Origin: Chamaesiphon sp031376885
GTDB lineage: Bacteria > Cyanobacteriota > Cyanobacteriia > Cyanobacteriales > Chamaesiphonaceae
Length of the DNA: 39,004 bases
Assembly: GCA_031376885.1 (NCBI GenBank)
Contig: JANMEL010000073.1
Span: 1-39,004, forward strand
Direction: 5' to 3'
Shown: piece after piece, positions 30,725 to 39,004 of the stretch
How positions within the stretch are numbered: position 1 is the stretch's first letter
Layout: each line of letters starts with the position of its first letter
The notes under the pieces: model-generated
Databases searched by the model: none
The model's input: the letters and a program-made list of their open reading frames with translations, nothing else
What the model was told of the DNA's origin: nothing
Made by a program: the position numbers and the translations under genes

Positions 30725-31892
30725 AAGTATTGCTTGGCATCTACTAGGATTGGTTAGTATTGGTTATTTGGCGATCGATATACAGCCGCTAATTGCCAAT
30801 CCATCACCAATTGGCTCGACAAGTAAAGTGCAAGATCCCCAACCTCAACTCAAAAAGGTACCCAGAGTTGTCTTCTTTGGCTCTAGTAGTACAGTTGGGT
30901 TTGGAACCACCAGAGGCGACAGGCGTTGGACGACATTGCTATCCCGCTATCTGGGTTGGGAAGAGATTAATGAAGGACTGTCTGGCTCGACTGTTTCCAC
31001 GGCTCTCCGTGACAAGGAACTTGCCTCGGTACCATCGGGGTTAGAACGCTGGCGAAGTAATGTTTTATCCCGTAAACCCGATCGAGTAGTATTGCTCTAT
31101 GGTGTCAACGATGCATTTCGGCGGATTACATTGGGAACTGCCGAGCAGCGTGGTACCTACAGCGGGGATTTGACGAAGATGTTGACTGATATGGCGAAAG
31201 AATTTAAGCCACAGCAACTGATTGTCAGTACATCCCAACCCAATCAAGGTACACTCGATCGACGCAAAGATTACGATCGCGTATTGAAAGCAACCACTAA
31301 TAAAATTGGGGGATATTATATTGATGCGGGAAATGAAGCCTTCCCAGTGTCAGATCTGCCCGATTATTCGGCTGATGGTTTGCACATGAATAATTTGGGA
31401 CATGCGATATTTGCCTCATACATGGCAAATAAGATGGTGAATTTAGGGCTAGAACCTGCACCCCCACAAGCTCAGGGGGGTAATCCGATTCAGAACGAAG
31501 TCCAACCCTTACCTGGTGGTTTTTTCTACATCGATCTTCATCACCCCTTAACTTTCGGTCGAGTGCGGACGATTGAAACTACATGGGTAGCACCTGGACG
31601 CGCTCGAATTGCGATCGTTCGTCCAGATGGGCGCGGTGGCTATGAAGCAATCTATCGGACTTCGATCTTTAATGTTACCCCTGGTACTTCCCGCATAGAA
31701 GTACCGAATTGGTGGGTATTGGATTACGACAGGTTGGCTGTTTGGACTGAGGGTAATTGTTTGGGCGGTTATGAACTGACACCAAATAAGATCGGTCATT
31801 TAGCAGTTCCGCAAGGTAATTTCATTCGGGATATTCCCGCCGATCGTGGTCGTGTAGCTACTCAGACGATGGCAATTCACATCATTCCTTAA
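30708..31892 (+). CDS. SGNH/GDSL-type hydrolase with N-terminal anchor (394 aa)
   Basis: I chose ATG 30708 rather than an upstream TTG at 30678. A membrane or signal segment is at residues 8-28 (AWHLLGLVSIGYLAIDIQPL). The esterase domain shows block I FFGSSSTVGFG, block II NEGLSGST, block III LLYGVNDA and block V DGLHMNNLGH, giving the Ser-Gly-Asn-His set. After about residue 240 a beta-rich tail follows (FFYIDLHHPLTFGRVRTIET). Such enzymes often remove or add O-acyl groups on polysaccharide, which would complement the OpgC-like acyltransferase; that is inference from neighbourhood. The ATG overlaps the end of the DUF3131 gene. Confidence 0.85.
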   Translation: MVKLAKSIAWHLLGLVSIGYLAIDIQPLIANPSPIGSTSKVQDPQPQLKKVPRVVFFGSSSTVGFGTTRGDRRWTTLLSRYLGWEEINEGLSGSTVSTALRDKELASVPSGLERWRSNVLSRKPDRVVLLYGVNDAFRRITLGTAEQRGTYSGDLTKMLTDMAKEFKPQQLIVSTSQPNQGTLDRRKDYDRVLKATTNKIGGYYIDAGNEAFPVSDLPDYSADGLHMNNLGHAIFASYMANKMVNLGLEPAPPQAQGGNPIQNEVQPLPGGFFYIDLHHPLTFGRVRTIETTWVAPGRARIAIVRPDGRGGYEAIYRTSIFNVTPGTSRIEVPNWWVLDYDRLAVWTEGNCLGGYELTPNKIGHLAVPQGNFIRDIPADRGRVATQTMAIHIIP

Positions 31893-31962
31893 AGGCTGTT
31901 TTGAAACTATAAGATCGTACTCACAAACAACCTCTTAGGGACTTAGGGACTAGCAATTGCCG

Positions 31963-33141
31963 TCAATTATGAGTAGAGCTAGTCGATGTTTTTAACTGTG
32001 GTGTATTCATTGGCAACCGCTCTGGTACCAAGGGTAAAGTGAGATAAACTGTTGTATTTTCTTCATTCTCACTAGACAATAAAAATACACCATCATAATT
32101 ATTCACGAGTTTTTTGACAATTTTTAAACCTATTTTTAGCTCACGTTCTTCATATGTTGATGGAGATAATTGAATTGATTTTGTCATTTCTATCATGGAA
32201 GGATTTGATATATTCCCTTGATAAGTTGATAAAGAAAAATGAAATGCGTCATCAATGATTTCACCGAAAATTCTGATGCGAAGACTTGGATTGGCATTGA
32301 GTAGGATATATTCTATCAATTCATTACATATCCACTGAAAATGATTAGTATTTACAGCCAATTTTGCATCTTCAATTTCATAAATTAAATTGCCAGGTTG
32401 TGCTAATTCTTTAAATCGATTCATCAGGCTTTCTTGGACGATCGACTTGGGAATTGAGGGATCGTCACAATGCGATTCTGGCTTTTCAATTACAATCTGC
32501 AAATAAAACCAAAGCTTCTGCATTAATTTACGCAATTGGAGTGTCGATCGATTGTTTTGTGCCAAAATATGACAAATGGCTGGAAAACTTAGTTGTTCGA
32601 TATTCTGACTCAGATGTTCTGTCGTCTCCAAGATGATATCTAAGGGGTAATCAAATTCACGGGAAAACTCGGTCGCTAAATCTAAGCGAATCTCATTCAA
32701 ATTCTTGCTCAAGGAATTAATGTTGTGCCGCTGAAGTTTTGAAAAAGATTGCAGCCGATCGTATTGTTTTTTGATCCGTAGCATAGAGTTGACTCTGGCG
32801 CGTAGTTCGATCCCATTCATGGGCTTATTCACAAAGTCATCAGCACCTGCGGCTAGACAGCGGGATAAGTCTTCTTTGCTAGATAAGGCTGTAACCATGA
32901 CGATCGGTACCGATTGCCATTTAGACATCGCCTTGATCTGTTTACAAACTTCAAATCCATTCATCCCAGACATCATCACATCCAGCAAGATAACATCGGG
33001 GTCGAATTTATCGAGTGAAGCGATTGCCTGTTCGCCGCTAATGGCATAATGCAACTTATAATTTTCGGCAGCCAGAAATGATTGAATTACATCAAAATTA
33101 TCTGGTTCATCATCAACAATTAGGATGGAATAGGTATTCAT
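31963..33141 (-). CDS. Response regulator with degenerate histidine-kinase module (392 aa)
   Basis: Residues 1-122 form a receiver: ILIVDDEPDN (Asp10/11), phosphoacceptor Asp54 in VILLDVMMSGMNGFE, Thr84 and Lys106. Residues 150-175 align with the HisKA H-box: SREFDYPLDIIL matches the SHELRTPLNAIL type, with the His replaced by Arg161 and Pro-Leu conserved. The C-terminal region (about 245-370) looks like an ATPase-like HATPase_c relic (FQWICNELIEYILLNANPSL, KIGLKIVKKLVNNYDGVF) without a clear G box. It could be a signalling pseudokinase. It is divergent from the big hybrid kinase, with a shared 155-bp promoter region. Confidence 0.78.
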   Translation of the reverse strand: MNTYSILIVDDEPDNFDVIQSFLAAENYKLHYAISGEQAIASLDKFDPDVILLDVMMSGMNGFEVCKQIKAMSKWQSVPIVMVTALSSKEDLSRCLAAGADDFVNKPMNGIELRARVNSMLRIKKQYDRLQSFSKLQRHNINSLSKNLNEIRLDLATEFSREFDYPLDIILETTEHLSQNIEQLSFPAICHILAQNNRSTLQLRKLMQKLWFYLQIVIEKPESHCDDPSIPKSIVQESLMNRFKELAQPGNLIYEIEDAKLAVNTNHFQWICNELIEYILLNANPSLRIRIFGEIIDDAFHFSLSTYQGNISNPSMIEMTKSIQLSPSTYEERELKIGLKIVKKLVNNYDGVFLLSSENEENTTVYLTLPLVPERLPMNTPQLKTSTSSTHN

Positions 33142-33296
33142 CGGTTTACTTGCTTACATATTGTTAGAATACCCATTTCAACCCCGAACTTAACTTCCTC
33201 TACCGATCGCTAATTCATCTGTCGTCCAATGCTAGTTTTGGTAATTTTGAATTGACATGAGGGTACTCTAGTAGAGAGCATCCCTTCCAAACCAAA

Positions 33297-36200
33297 ATGC
33301 TAAATTCAGTCCTAAGTCAATCTGAACTAATCTCGGCGATCGTCCGTCACCCCCTTATAGTGACCCCTGACACGACTGTAATGGAAGCGATCGCTAACAT
33401 GAGCGGTATTCGGATCGCTTGTTCGTCGAGCGAAGATACCGATCGATTGGATGAACTACATATCCAAGCCCGATCTAGTTGTGTCTCGATCGTCGAAGAT
33501 GGAAAACTCCTCGGCATATTAACAGAAAGAGACATCGTTAGGCTGTGTTCTGAGCAGCGAGATTTTGCCAATCTACCAATCTGCGATGTGATGACATCGA
33601 ATGTTGTTACCCTTAAAGCAGCAGATTTTACAGATATTTTCGTAGCTATAAATTTACTCCAGCAACACCATATTCGCCATCTCCCAGTTATTGACGATCG
33701 CAATTATTTGGTGGGATTAATAACTCATGAAAGTCTTCAAAAAACATCCCGTTCAGTCGATCTATTAAGGTTGAGGATCGTAGCAGAAGTGATGACGGTG
33801 GAAGTAATTTGCGCTGCACCTGAGCTGTCGATGTTAGAAATTACGCGGTTAATGACTGTACATCGAATTAGTTCGGTGATAATTATCCAGTCAAAACTGG
33901 ATGAGCAGCAAAAAACTATCCAAATGCCGATCGGCATTGTCACCGAGCGCGATATCGTCCAATTTCAAGCTCTCGGCTTAAATCTAGCGACATATCAAGT
34001 CCAGACGGTGATGAGCACACCAATTTTTGCCGTTAAGCCTAGTGATTCATTGTGGTTGGTACAGCAAATTTTAGCGCAGCGATTTATCCAACGGTTAGCG
34101 GTGACAGGAGATCGGGGCGAACTATTGGGGATTGTCACTCAAACTAGTTTATTACAAACATTAAACCCGTTAGAGCTATATAAGTTAGCAGAGGCTCTAG
34201 AAGCAAAAGTATTGAAGTTAGAAGCAGACAAAGTACAACTGCTCGAACATCACACCATCGACTTAGAACATCAAATTGAAGAGCGCACCAAAAAACTTAC
34301 GGCGAAAGTAGCTCAGGAACGGTTAGTTGGTAAAATCTCCACCCAGATTCGCTCCTCTTTGAACTTAACAGAGATTCTCGATACAGCAGTGCGAGAATTG
34401 CAATCGATCTTGTGCTGTCAGCGGATTAGTATCTGGAAGTTTCTACCTGATGGTCGCACATTAGAGGTAGTAGCTGACTGCCAAAATCTGGTTCCTACTA
34501 ATGTTGGTCAACAAGTGTACGATCCTTATTTTTCTCCCGATACTTATTTGAAAGGAAAAATTCGAGTAATACCGGATATTTATACAGCCAGTATTAGTGC
34601 TTGTCATCGAGACTTACTGGCAGATTTGCAAATTCGAGCGACAATATTAGTCCCCATTCTCACGGTTCTCGATGAAGCTATCCCGTGGGGGCTAATTAGT
34701 GCGATCGAAAGCGATCGACCCCGTGACTGGCAACCTGAAGAGATCGCACCGATCCAGCAAATTGCCACTCAACTGGAGATCGCCATTCAGCAAGCTACCG
34801 CCTACGAACAAGTCAACAATCTTAACGCCGATCTGGAATTAAGAGTCGCACAACGTACTGCCGAGTTGCAAGAATCTCAGCAATTTCTGCAAACTGTCAT
34901 TGAAACTTTCCCACTCGCCGTATTTTGGAAAGATCGAGAATCTCGCTATTTGGGTTGTAATTACAACTTCTCCCAAGATGTTAATTTGAGCTTGCCAGAA
35001 GAGATCGTTGGCATAACTGACGACGATCTGTCCTGGGATCCATTTAAAGGTGCTGCTTACCGCCGTGCTGAAGATCGACAAGTAATCAACTCAGGCTTGG
35101 CAAAATTGGGATCGATCGAACTCCAGACAAAAGCAGATGGTACATCGATCTGGCTCGAAACGAACAAAATACCATTGCGAAACCTCAATGGTGAAACGAT
35201 CGGCATATTGGGTACCTATCAAGACATTACCGAGCGCAAACAAACAGAAATCAAATTAAACAGACTATCAGAACGCTTGTCTTTATCACTCAAGTCTGGA
35301 TCGGTTGGCTGTTGGGAGTGGGATATTCTGCGAGATCATCTGATTTGGGACGAGCGGATGTATGAATTGTATGGGCAAAAAAAATGTAAAGATTACGAAG
35401 CTTACTCTTTTTGGCTAGATACGCTCCATCCTGACGATCGCGCTGCTACCGCAGCTCTAGTCGAGCAATCTCTCTCAGGGCAATCAGATTTCGACACAGA
35501 ATTTCGAGTTATCCATCCTGATGGCAGTATTCATTTTATCAAAGCCTATGGTTTACTAGAAAAAGTGAGGGAAGACTGCTCATACAGCATGATTGGGATC
35601 AACTTTGATATCACAGCAGCTAAACATGATGAAATGATTCGCCAACAGAACGAACAATTAATTCTTGAACAAGCAGAACGAGAATTGGTACTGAGAGAAA
35701 TTACTCAAAAGATTCGTAAATCACTAGATCTGAAAACTATTTTTGAGACTTCCGTGGCGGAAATCCGGCAATTTCTGGAAACCGATCGAGTCGGGGTATT
35801 CAAATTCGATTCTGATTCCGATCTCGATTTGGGTGAATTTGTAGCTGAATCAGTCAATCCTGAATTTAGATCTATATTAGGCATAAAAATTCACGATCCT
35901 GGTTTTGGCAAAAGGCTAGGATCGGCTTATCAGCAGGGTGAATTTACTGTAATTCAAGATATCAATAATGCTGGATTGACAGAGCGTGAGATCCAGTTTT
36001 TGGCAAAATTTCAAGTCCGGGCAAATTTAGTTGTACCCTTGCTAAATGGATCGATTTTGTGGGGATTGTTATGTATCGATTGTTGTACTGCACCTCGATC
36101 TTGGCAAACGAGCGAGATTAATTTTGTGACCCAAATTGCCGAACAGATCGGCATTGGTATTCAACAAGCAACTTTGTATAAAAAAGTTCAGTTAGAACTA

Positions 36201-38123
36201 GAGATCCGCTGGCGAGCAGAAGAAGTAATTGCATTTCAACTCAGACAGCAGCAAACATTAGGAGCGATCTCCGAGCAAATTCGCAATTCTTTAAATCTAG
36301 AAGAAATTCTGGCAACAGCAAGTGCCAAAGTTAAAGAATTAATGATGGTCGATCGGGTAGCTATTTTTAGCGTATCTGCCGATCTTCATCTTCGAGCTGT
36401 CGAAGAAGTTGTATCGCTAGAATATCCAAGCGTAATGATGAGAAATTGGGAAAATGCCCAATTAAGCCAGGAAGAATTTGAATTTTACTTAGCTGGTAAC
36501 ACCAATATTGTTGTCGATATTCAGCAAGATCCTTGGTCTGTGTGTTTGCAAACATATGTAGAAGAGATCCATGTCAAGTCGAAGATTGTCGCACCAATTT
36601 TATTGCTATCTAGGAATAGTCAAACAGATCTGGATACCTGGGATGAGCCTCATCTATGGGGGCTGCTGAGTATTCATTCCTGTAGCTCTCAACGCCACTG
36701 GCAAGAAGCCGAAGCCAAATTACTCCAACAGATTGCCGACCAACTAGCGATTGCAATTCATCAGGCAAATTTATTTGAAAACTTACAGGAAGAATTGAGC
36801 GAACGCAAGCAAGCAGAAGCCAGGTTGCTAGAAAGTAACCAAGAACTCGCTCGTGCTACTCGACTCAAAGATGAGTTTTTGGCGAGTATGAGTCACGAAC
36901 TCCGCACCCCACTCAATGCCATTCTCGGTATGTCTGAAAGCTTGCAAGATGGGGTGTTCGGCTCGATCAACGATCGACAAAAAAAATCGATTATGACAGT
37001 CGAAAAGAGTGGCAAACACTTACTCGCTTTAATCAATGATATTCTCGATCTTTCTAAAATGGAGGCTAAAAAATTTAATCTCGAATCCACTGATGTATCG
37101 ATTCAATCCCTCTGTCAGAATAGTCTTTTATTCATCAAAGAACTTGCCCACAAACGGCAAATTCGATTAAAGACCCAACTTCCCGAACAGCTCAAACAGA
37201 TACATATTCGGGTAGACGATCTGCGCTTTCGTCAAGTCTTGATCAATTTACTTAGCAATGCAGTTAAATTCACTCCAGAAGGGGGCAGTATTATATTAGA
37301 TGTCCGTATCTTCGTTGATGGAGCCTCTCCCCTGGAGAATGGACAGTCTGAAGATGTCAATCCTCTCTTATTACAACCAGCGATGAATACATGTTCGATC
37401 CCTGGATCGATAATTGCCTTCTCCGTTATTGATACAGGGATTGGGATTGCTACTGAAAATATGGATAAGCTATTTCAGTCTTTCGTCCAAATTGATAGTA
37501 GTATTAGTCGTCAGTATGCCGGGACTGGATTGGGATTATCATTAGTCAAGCGGATTGTTGAAATGCACGGTGGTACTGTCTCAGTTCAGAGTGAAGTAAA
37601 TCGGGGTAGTTGTTTTACGGTGTACTTACCTTTCAATCCGATTACAGCGATTGCTACTTCTCCGCCACCTTCGATCGCTTATCCCCTGGCAACAGATCCT
37701 ACTCCTGATGAAATTCAAGAAATTAAGCCTAAAACATCGATCTTGTTGGTAGAAGACAATCTAGCTAATATCGAAACCATGACTACTTATCTTCAAAGTC
37801 GTGGTTATCGAATAGTTGTGGCTGAAAATGGACGGCAAGCGATTTCCATTCTGGAAGGCTACGTCAATGAGCTGGTTCAGACTCATTATCCTGACATCAT
37901 CTTGATGGATATTCAGATGCCAGGAATGGACGGTTTTGAGGCGACTATGCACATTCGTCAGATTCCTGACTACGCTAATATCCCCATCATTGCTTTGACA
38001 GCTCTAGCAATGCCGGAAGATCGCCAAAGATGCCTAGATGCTGGGGTAAATCAATATATGACAAAACCTGTCAAACTCAGTCAACTGGTCGCGACGATCG
38101 AAACATTACTACAATCCAAATAA
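33297..38123 (+). CDS. Hybrid histidine kinase: 4 CBS, GAF, 2 PAS, 2 GAF, HisKA, HATPase, REC (1608 aa)
   Basis: Order seen: two CBS pairs (about 15-150 and 160-290, each with a GILTERDIVR- or GIVTERDIVQ-type end), a coiled coil, GAF (345-500), PAS (525-648, LFWKDRESRYLGCN), PAS (657-775), GAF (802-958), GAF (985-1155), HisKA with FLASMSHELRTPLNAIL (His1200), HATPase_c (1300-1447, INLLSNAVKFTP, DTGIGIATENM, GTGLGLSLVK) and a C-terminal receiver (Asp1538 in DIILMDIQMPGMDG). All catalytic residues are present and there is no membrane segment, so it is a soluble sensor. CBS pairs suggest adenylate binding. None of the GAF domains shows the obvious chromophore Cys-His of a phytochrome, though this was checked only by eye. 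A response regulator gene follows after 28 bases. Confidence 0.9.
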   Translation: MLNSVLSQSELISAIVRHPLIVTPDTTVMEAIANMSGIRIACSSSEDTDRLDELHIQARSSCVSIVEDGKLLGILTERDIVRLCSEQRDFANLPICDVMTSNVVTLKAADFTDIFVAINLLQQHHIRHLPVIDDRNYLVGLITHESLQKTSRSVDLLRLRIVAEVMTVEVICAAPELSMLEITRLMTVHRISSVIIIQSKLDEQQKTIQMPIGIVTERDIVQFQALGLNLATYQVQTVMSTPIFAVKPSDSLWLVQQILAQRFIQRLAVTGDRGELLGIVTQTSLLQTLNPLELYKLAEALEAKVLKLEADKVQLLEHHTIDLEHQIEERTKKLTAKVAQERLVGKISTQIRSSLNLTEILDTAVRELQSILCCQRISIWKFLPDGRTLEVVADCQNLVPTNVGQQVYDPYFSPDTYLKGKIRVIPDIYTASISACHRDLLADLQIRATILVPILTVLDEAIPWGLISAIESDRPRDWQPEEIAPIQQIATQLEIAIQQATAYEQVNNLNADLELRVAQRTAELQESQQFLQTVIETFPLAVFWKDRESRYLGCNYNFSQDVNLSLPEEIVGITDDDLSWDPFKGAAYRRAEDRQVINSGLAKLGSIELQTKADGTSIWLETNKIPLRNLNGETIGILGTYQDITERKQTEIKLNRLSERLSLSLKSGSVGCWEWDILRDHLIWDERMYELYGQKKCKDYEAYSFWLDTLHPDDRAATAALVEQSLSGQSDFDTEFRVIHPDGSIHFIKAYGLLEKVREDCSYSMIGINFDITAAKHDEMIRQQNEQLILEQAERELVLREITQKIRKSLDLKTIFETSVAEIRQFLETDRVGVFKFDSDSDLDLGEFVAESVNPEFRSILGIKIHDPGFGKRLGSAYQQGEFTVIQDINNAGLTEREIQFLAKFQVRANLVVPLLNGSILWGLLCIDCCTAPRSWQTSEINFVTQIAEQIGIGIQQATLYKKVQLELEIRWRAEEVIAFQLRQQQTLGAISEQIRNSLNLEEILATASAKVKELMMVDRVAIFSVSADLHLRAVEEVVSLEYPSVMMRNWENAQLSQEEFEFYLAGNTNIVVDIQQDPWSVCLQTYVEEIHVKSKIVAPILLLSRNSQTDLDTWDEPHLWGLLSIHSCSSQRHWQEAEAKLLQQIADQLAIAIHQANLFENLQEELSERKQAEARLLESNQELARATRLKDEFLASMSHELRTPLNAILGMSESLQDGVFGSINDRQKKSIMTVEKSGKHLLALINDILDLSKMEAKKFNLESTDVSIQSLCQNSLLFIKELAHKRQIRLKTQLPEQLKQIHIRVDDLRFRQVLINLLSNAVKFTPEGGSIILDVRIFVDGASPLENGQSEDVNPLLLQPAMNTCSIPGSIIAFSVIDTGIGIATENMDKLFQSFVQIDSSISRQYAGTGLGLSLVKRIVEMHGGTVSVQSEVNRGSCFTVYLPFNPITAIATSPPPSIAYPLATDPTPDEIQEIKPKTSILLVEDNLANIETMTTYLQSRGYRIVVAENGRQAISILEGYVNELVQTHYPDIILMDIQMPGMDGFEATMHIRQIPDYANIPIIALTALAMPEDRQRCLDAGVNQYMTKPVKLSQLVATIETLLQSK

Positions 38124-38151
38124 CCTACCTAGCAAAGGCAAACTAAGGGCT

Positions 38152-38865
38152 ATGAATAAGATTTTAATTATTGAAGACACTGAAGAGGTTAGGGACAATA
38201 TTCAAGAAATTTTAGAATTAGAAAAATTCAAGACGATCGTTGCTTCAAATGGTCGAATTGGGATAGATTTAGCAATGAAAGAGTATCCAGATCTGATTAT
38301 ATCAGATATTTCGATGCCAAAAATAGATGGATATCAAGTTTTAGCCACCTTACGCCAGCAACCAGAAACCGCCATCATACCTTTTATCTTCTTGACAGCT
38401 AAATCAATTCAGAAAGATCGCCGCCAAGGAATGGAGCTAGGGGCAAATGATTATTTAACTAAACCTTTTACCTGTGATGAGTTGTTAAATGCTGTACGTA
38501 CACAGTTAGAGCGAAACGCGATCGTCATGAAACATTACTTTAATAAGCATCAAGAGTATCACGCTTTTAATAAAAAAATTCAGAATTTACAAAATTTCAA
38601 CCAAACTAAGGATCGAATCTTTGGCAGTTTTATCACCGAACTACGCCAAACGGTGACTAAAATTAGTGTGGCTTTGAGCACAGTGCAAAGTTTACCAGAT
38701 GGACTTACACGCGATCGGCATTTGGAAATTTTGCGCTCTGAATGCCAACAAGAAATCAAACTGCTCAATGAAGTAGAAGGTCTTCACAAATTTTTGACCC
38801 CAGATAATGTGAGCTTTCTCAAACAATTTAATCTACTCACTAGTGAAGAAAATAAAGATAATTAA
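38152..38865 (+). CDS. Response regulator with pseudo-HisKA C-terminal domain (237 aa)
   Basis: Residues 1-120 are a receiver (ILIIEDTEEV, phosphoacceptor Asp52 in DLIISDISMPKIDGYQ, Thr82, Lys104). After a linker the C-terminal helical part contains TKDRIFGSFITELRQTVTKI. This aligns with the HisKA signature LKDEFLASMSHELRTPLNAI, with the histidine replaced by Thr162. There is no ATPase domain. It follows the giant kinase in the same orientation and is probably its partner or phosphorylation target. A hairpin (38877-38900) follows. Confidence 0.85.
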   Translation: MNKILIIEDTEEVRDNIQEILELEKFKTIVASNGRIGIDLAMKEYPDLIISDISMPKIDGYQVLATLRQQPETAIIPFIFLTAKSIQKDRRQGMELGANDYLTKPFTCDELLNAVRTQLERNAIVMKHYFNKHQEYHAFNKKIQNLQNFNQTKDRIFGSFITELRQTVTKISVALSTVQSLPDGLTRDRHLEILRSECQQEIKLLNEVEGLHKFLTPDNVSFLKQFNLLTSEENKDN

Positions 38866-38876
38866 TTCGTCGATCT

Positions 38877-38900
38877 GGCTCACTTTCAATCTGGTGAGCC
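38877..38900 (+). terminator. Hairpin after the response regulator
   Basis: GGCTCAC / GTGAGCC is a 7-bp perfect stem with a 10-base loop, 11 bases after the stop. It is followed by GCTAAATCCC, with no U-run. It is likely the 3' end of the kinase operon or a stabilising stem. Confidence 0.4.
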
Positions 38901-38968
38901 GCTAAATCCCCCTTAAAAAGGCTATCCATTACCCACAGATCTTACATGCCATACGGATTGCGGTTTCC

Positions 38969-39004
38969 ACCAGTAGGGGCAATTCATGAATTGCCCCTAC
39001 TGGT
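38969..39004. repeat. 36-bp perfect palindrome at the window end
   Basis: ACCAGTAGGGGCAATTCA followed by its exact reverse complement (38969-39004), ending at the last base. AGGGGCAATTCATGAATTGC is the core of a well-known short dispersed repeat in many cyanobacteria. It may extend past the window. Confidence 0.8.

Noticed and set aside
31930..31955. Direct repeat TTAGGGAC TTAGGGAC between convergent genes
   Set aside because: Only two short units with no structure; chance cannot be excluded.
33142..33296. Specific promoter boxes between the divergent signalling genes
   Set aside because: The 155-bp region must hold two promoters, but no pair of boxes with acceptable spacing stands out by eye.

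Overview
The window looks like an accessory, rearranged part of a cyanobacterial genome. HIP1-type octamers (GCGATCGC, for example near 5122, 13614, 21508, 23200 and 28831) and frequent CGATCG sites recur throughout. The protein families (OpgC-like acyltransferase, DUF3131, GAF-rich hybrid kinases, DUF2817, CBS-GAF kinases) and the dispersed palindromes also fit filamentous or colonial cyanobacteria. No rRNA, tRNA or CRISPR array was seen.

Region 1 (1-7.7 kb) is plasmid- or phage-derived. It starts with a partial ISAs1-type transposase and the C-terminal half of a strawberry-notch helicase gene. Two duplicated cassettes follow, each with promoter, 5' hairpin, coiled-coil gene and terminator. 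Then come a DUF6876-like gene, two unknown genes, a par locus whose parA has lost its ATPase half beside an intact-looking parB, a ParA-like remnant, and a decayed tyrosine recombinase. Region 2 (7.7-11.7 kb) is a SNF2 helicase plus SWIM-finger protein operon that appears intact. Region 3 (11.7-14.7 kb) is debris: an HsdR tail, a short methylase-associated fragment, a decayed recD2, paired palindromes, a possible structured small RNA with its own promoter, and a MITE.

Region 4 (14.7-19.4 kb) holds a minus-strand run (unknown gene, DUF2817 peptidase-like gene, two CxxC proteins, a YhcG remnant), a PIN-domain toxin-antitoxin pair, a broken four-helix-bundle gene, and a DUF1778/GNAT (TacA/TacT-like) toxin-antitoxin pair. 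Region 5 (19.4-21.85 kb) is a gene graveyard in which HigA-like, Fic, integrase, helicase-associated, XPB, TPR and methyltransferase fragments abut one another. Region 6 (21.85-26.06 kb) has a large NB-ARC/TPR STAND protein, a nucleotidase-like protein lacking its nucleophile, and an internally deleted IS66-type element.

Region 7 (26.2-31.9 kb) is a coherent plus-strand cell-envelope or polysaccharide group: outer-membrane barrel, OpgC-like acyltransferase, small cysteine protein, DUF3131 protein and SGNH hydrolase. Region 8 (31.96-38.9 kb) is a signalling block: a 1608-residue CBS-GAF-PAS hybrid histidine kinase flanked by two response regulators. Both regulators carry a HisKA-like segment in which the phospho-accepting histidine is replaced (Arg161 and Thr162). 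The window ends in a 36-bp perfect palindrome.

The observations that seem least explained are the four-hairpin RNA candidate at 13955-14084, with compensatory changes between two repeated stems; the duplicated hairpin-leader cassettes at 2552-3562; and the paired pseudo-HisKA response regulators around the giant kinase.
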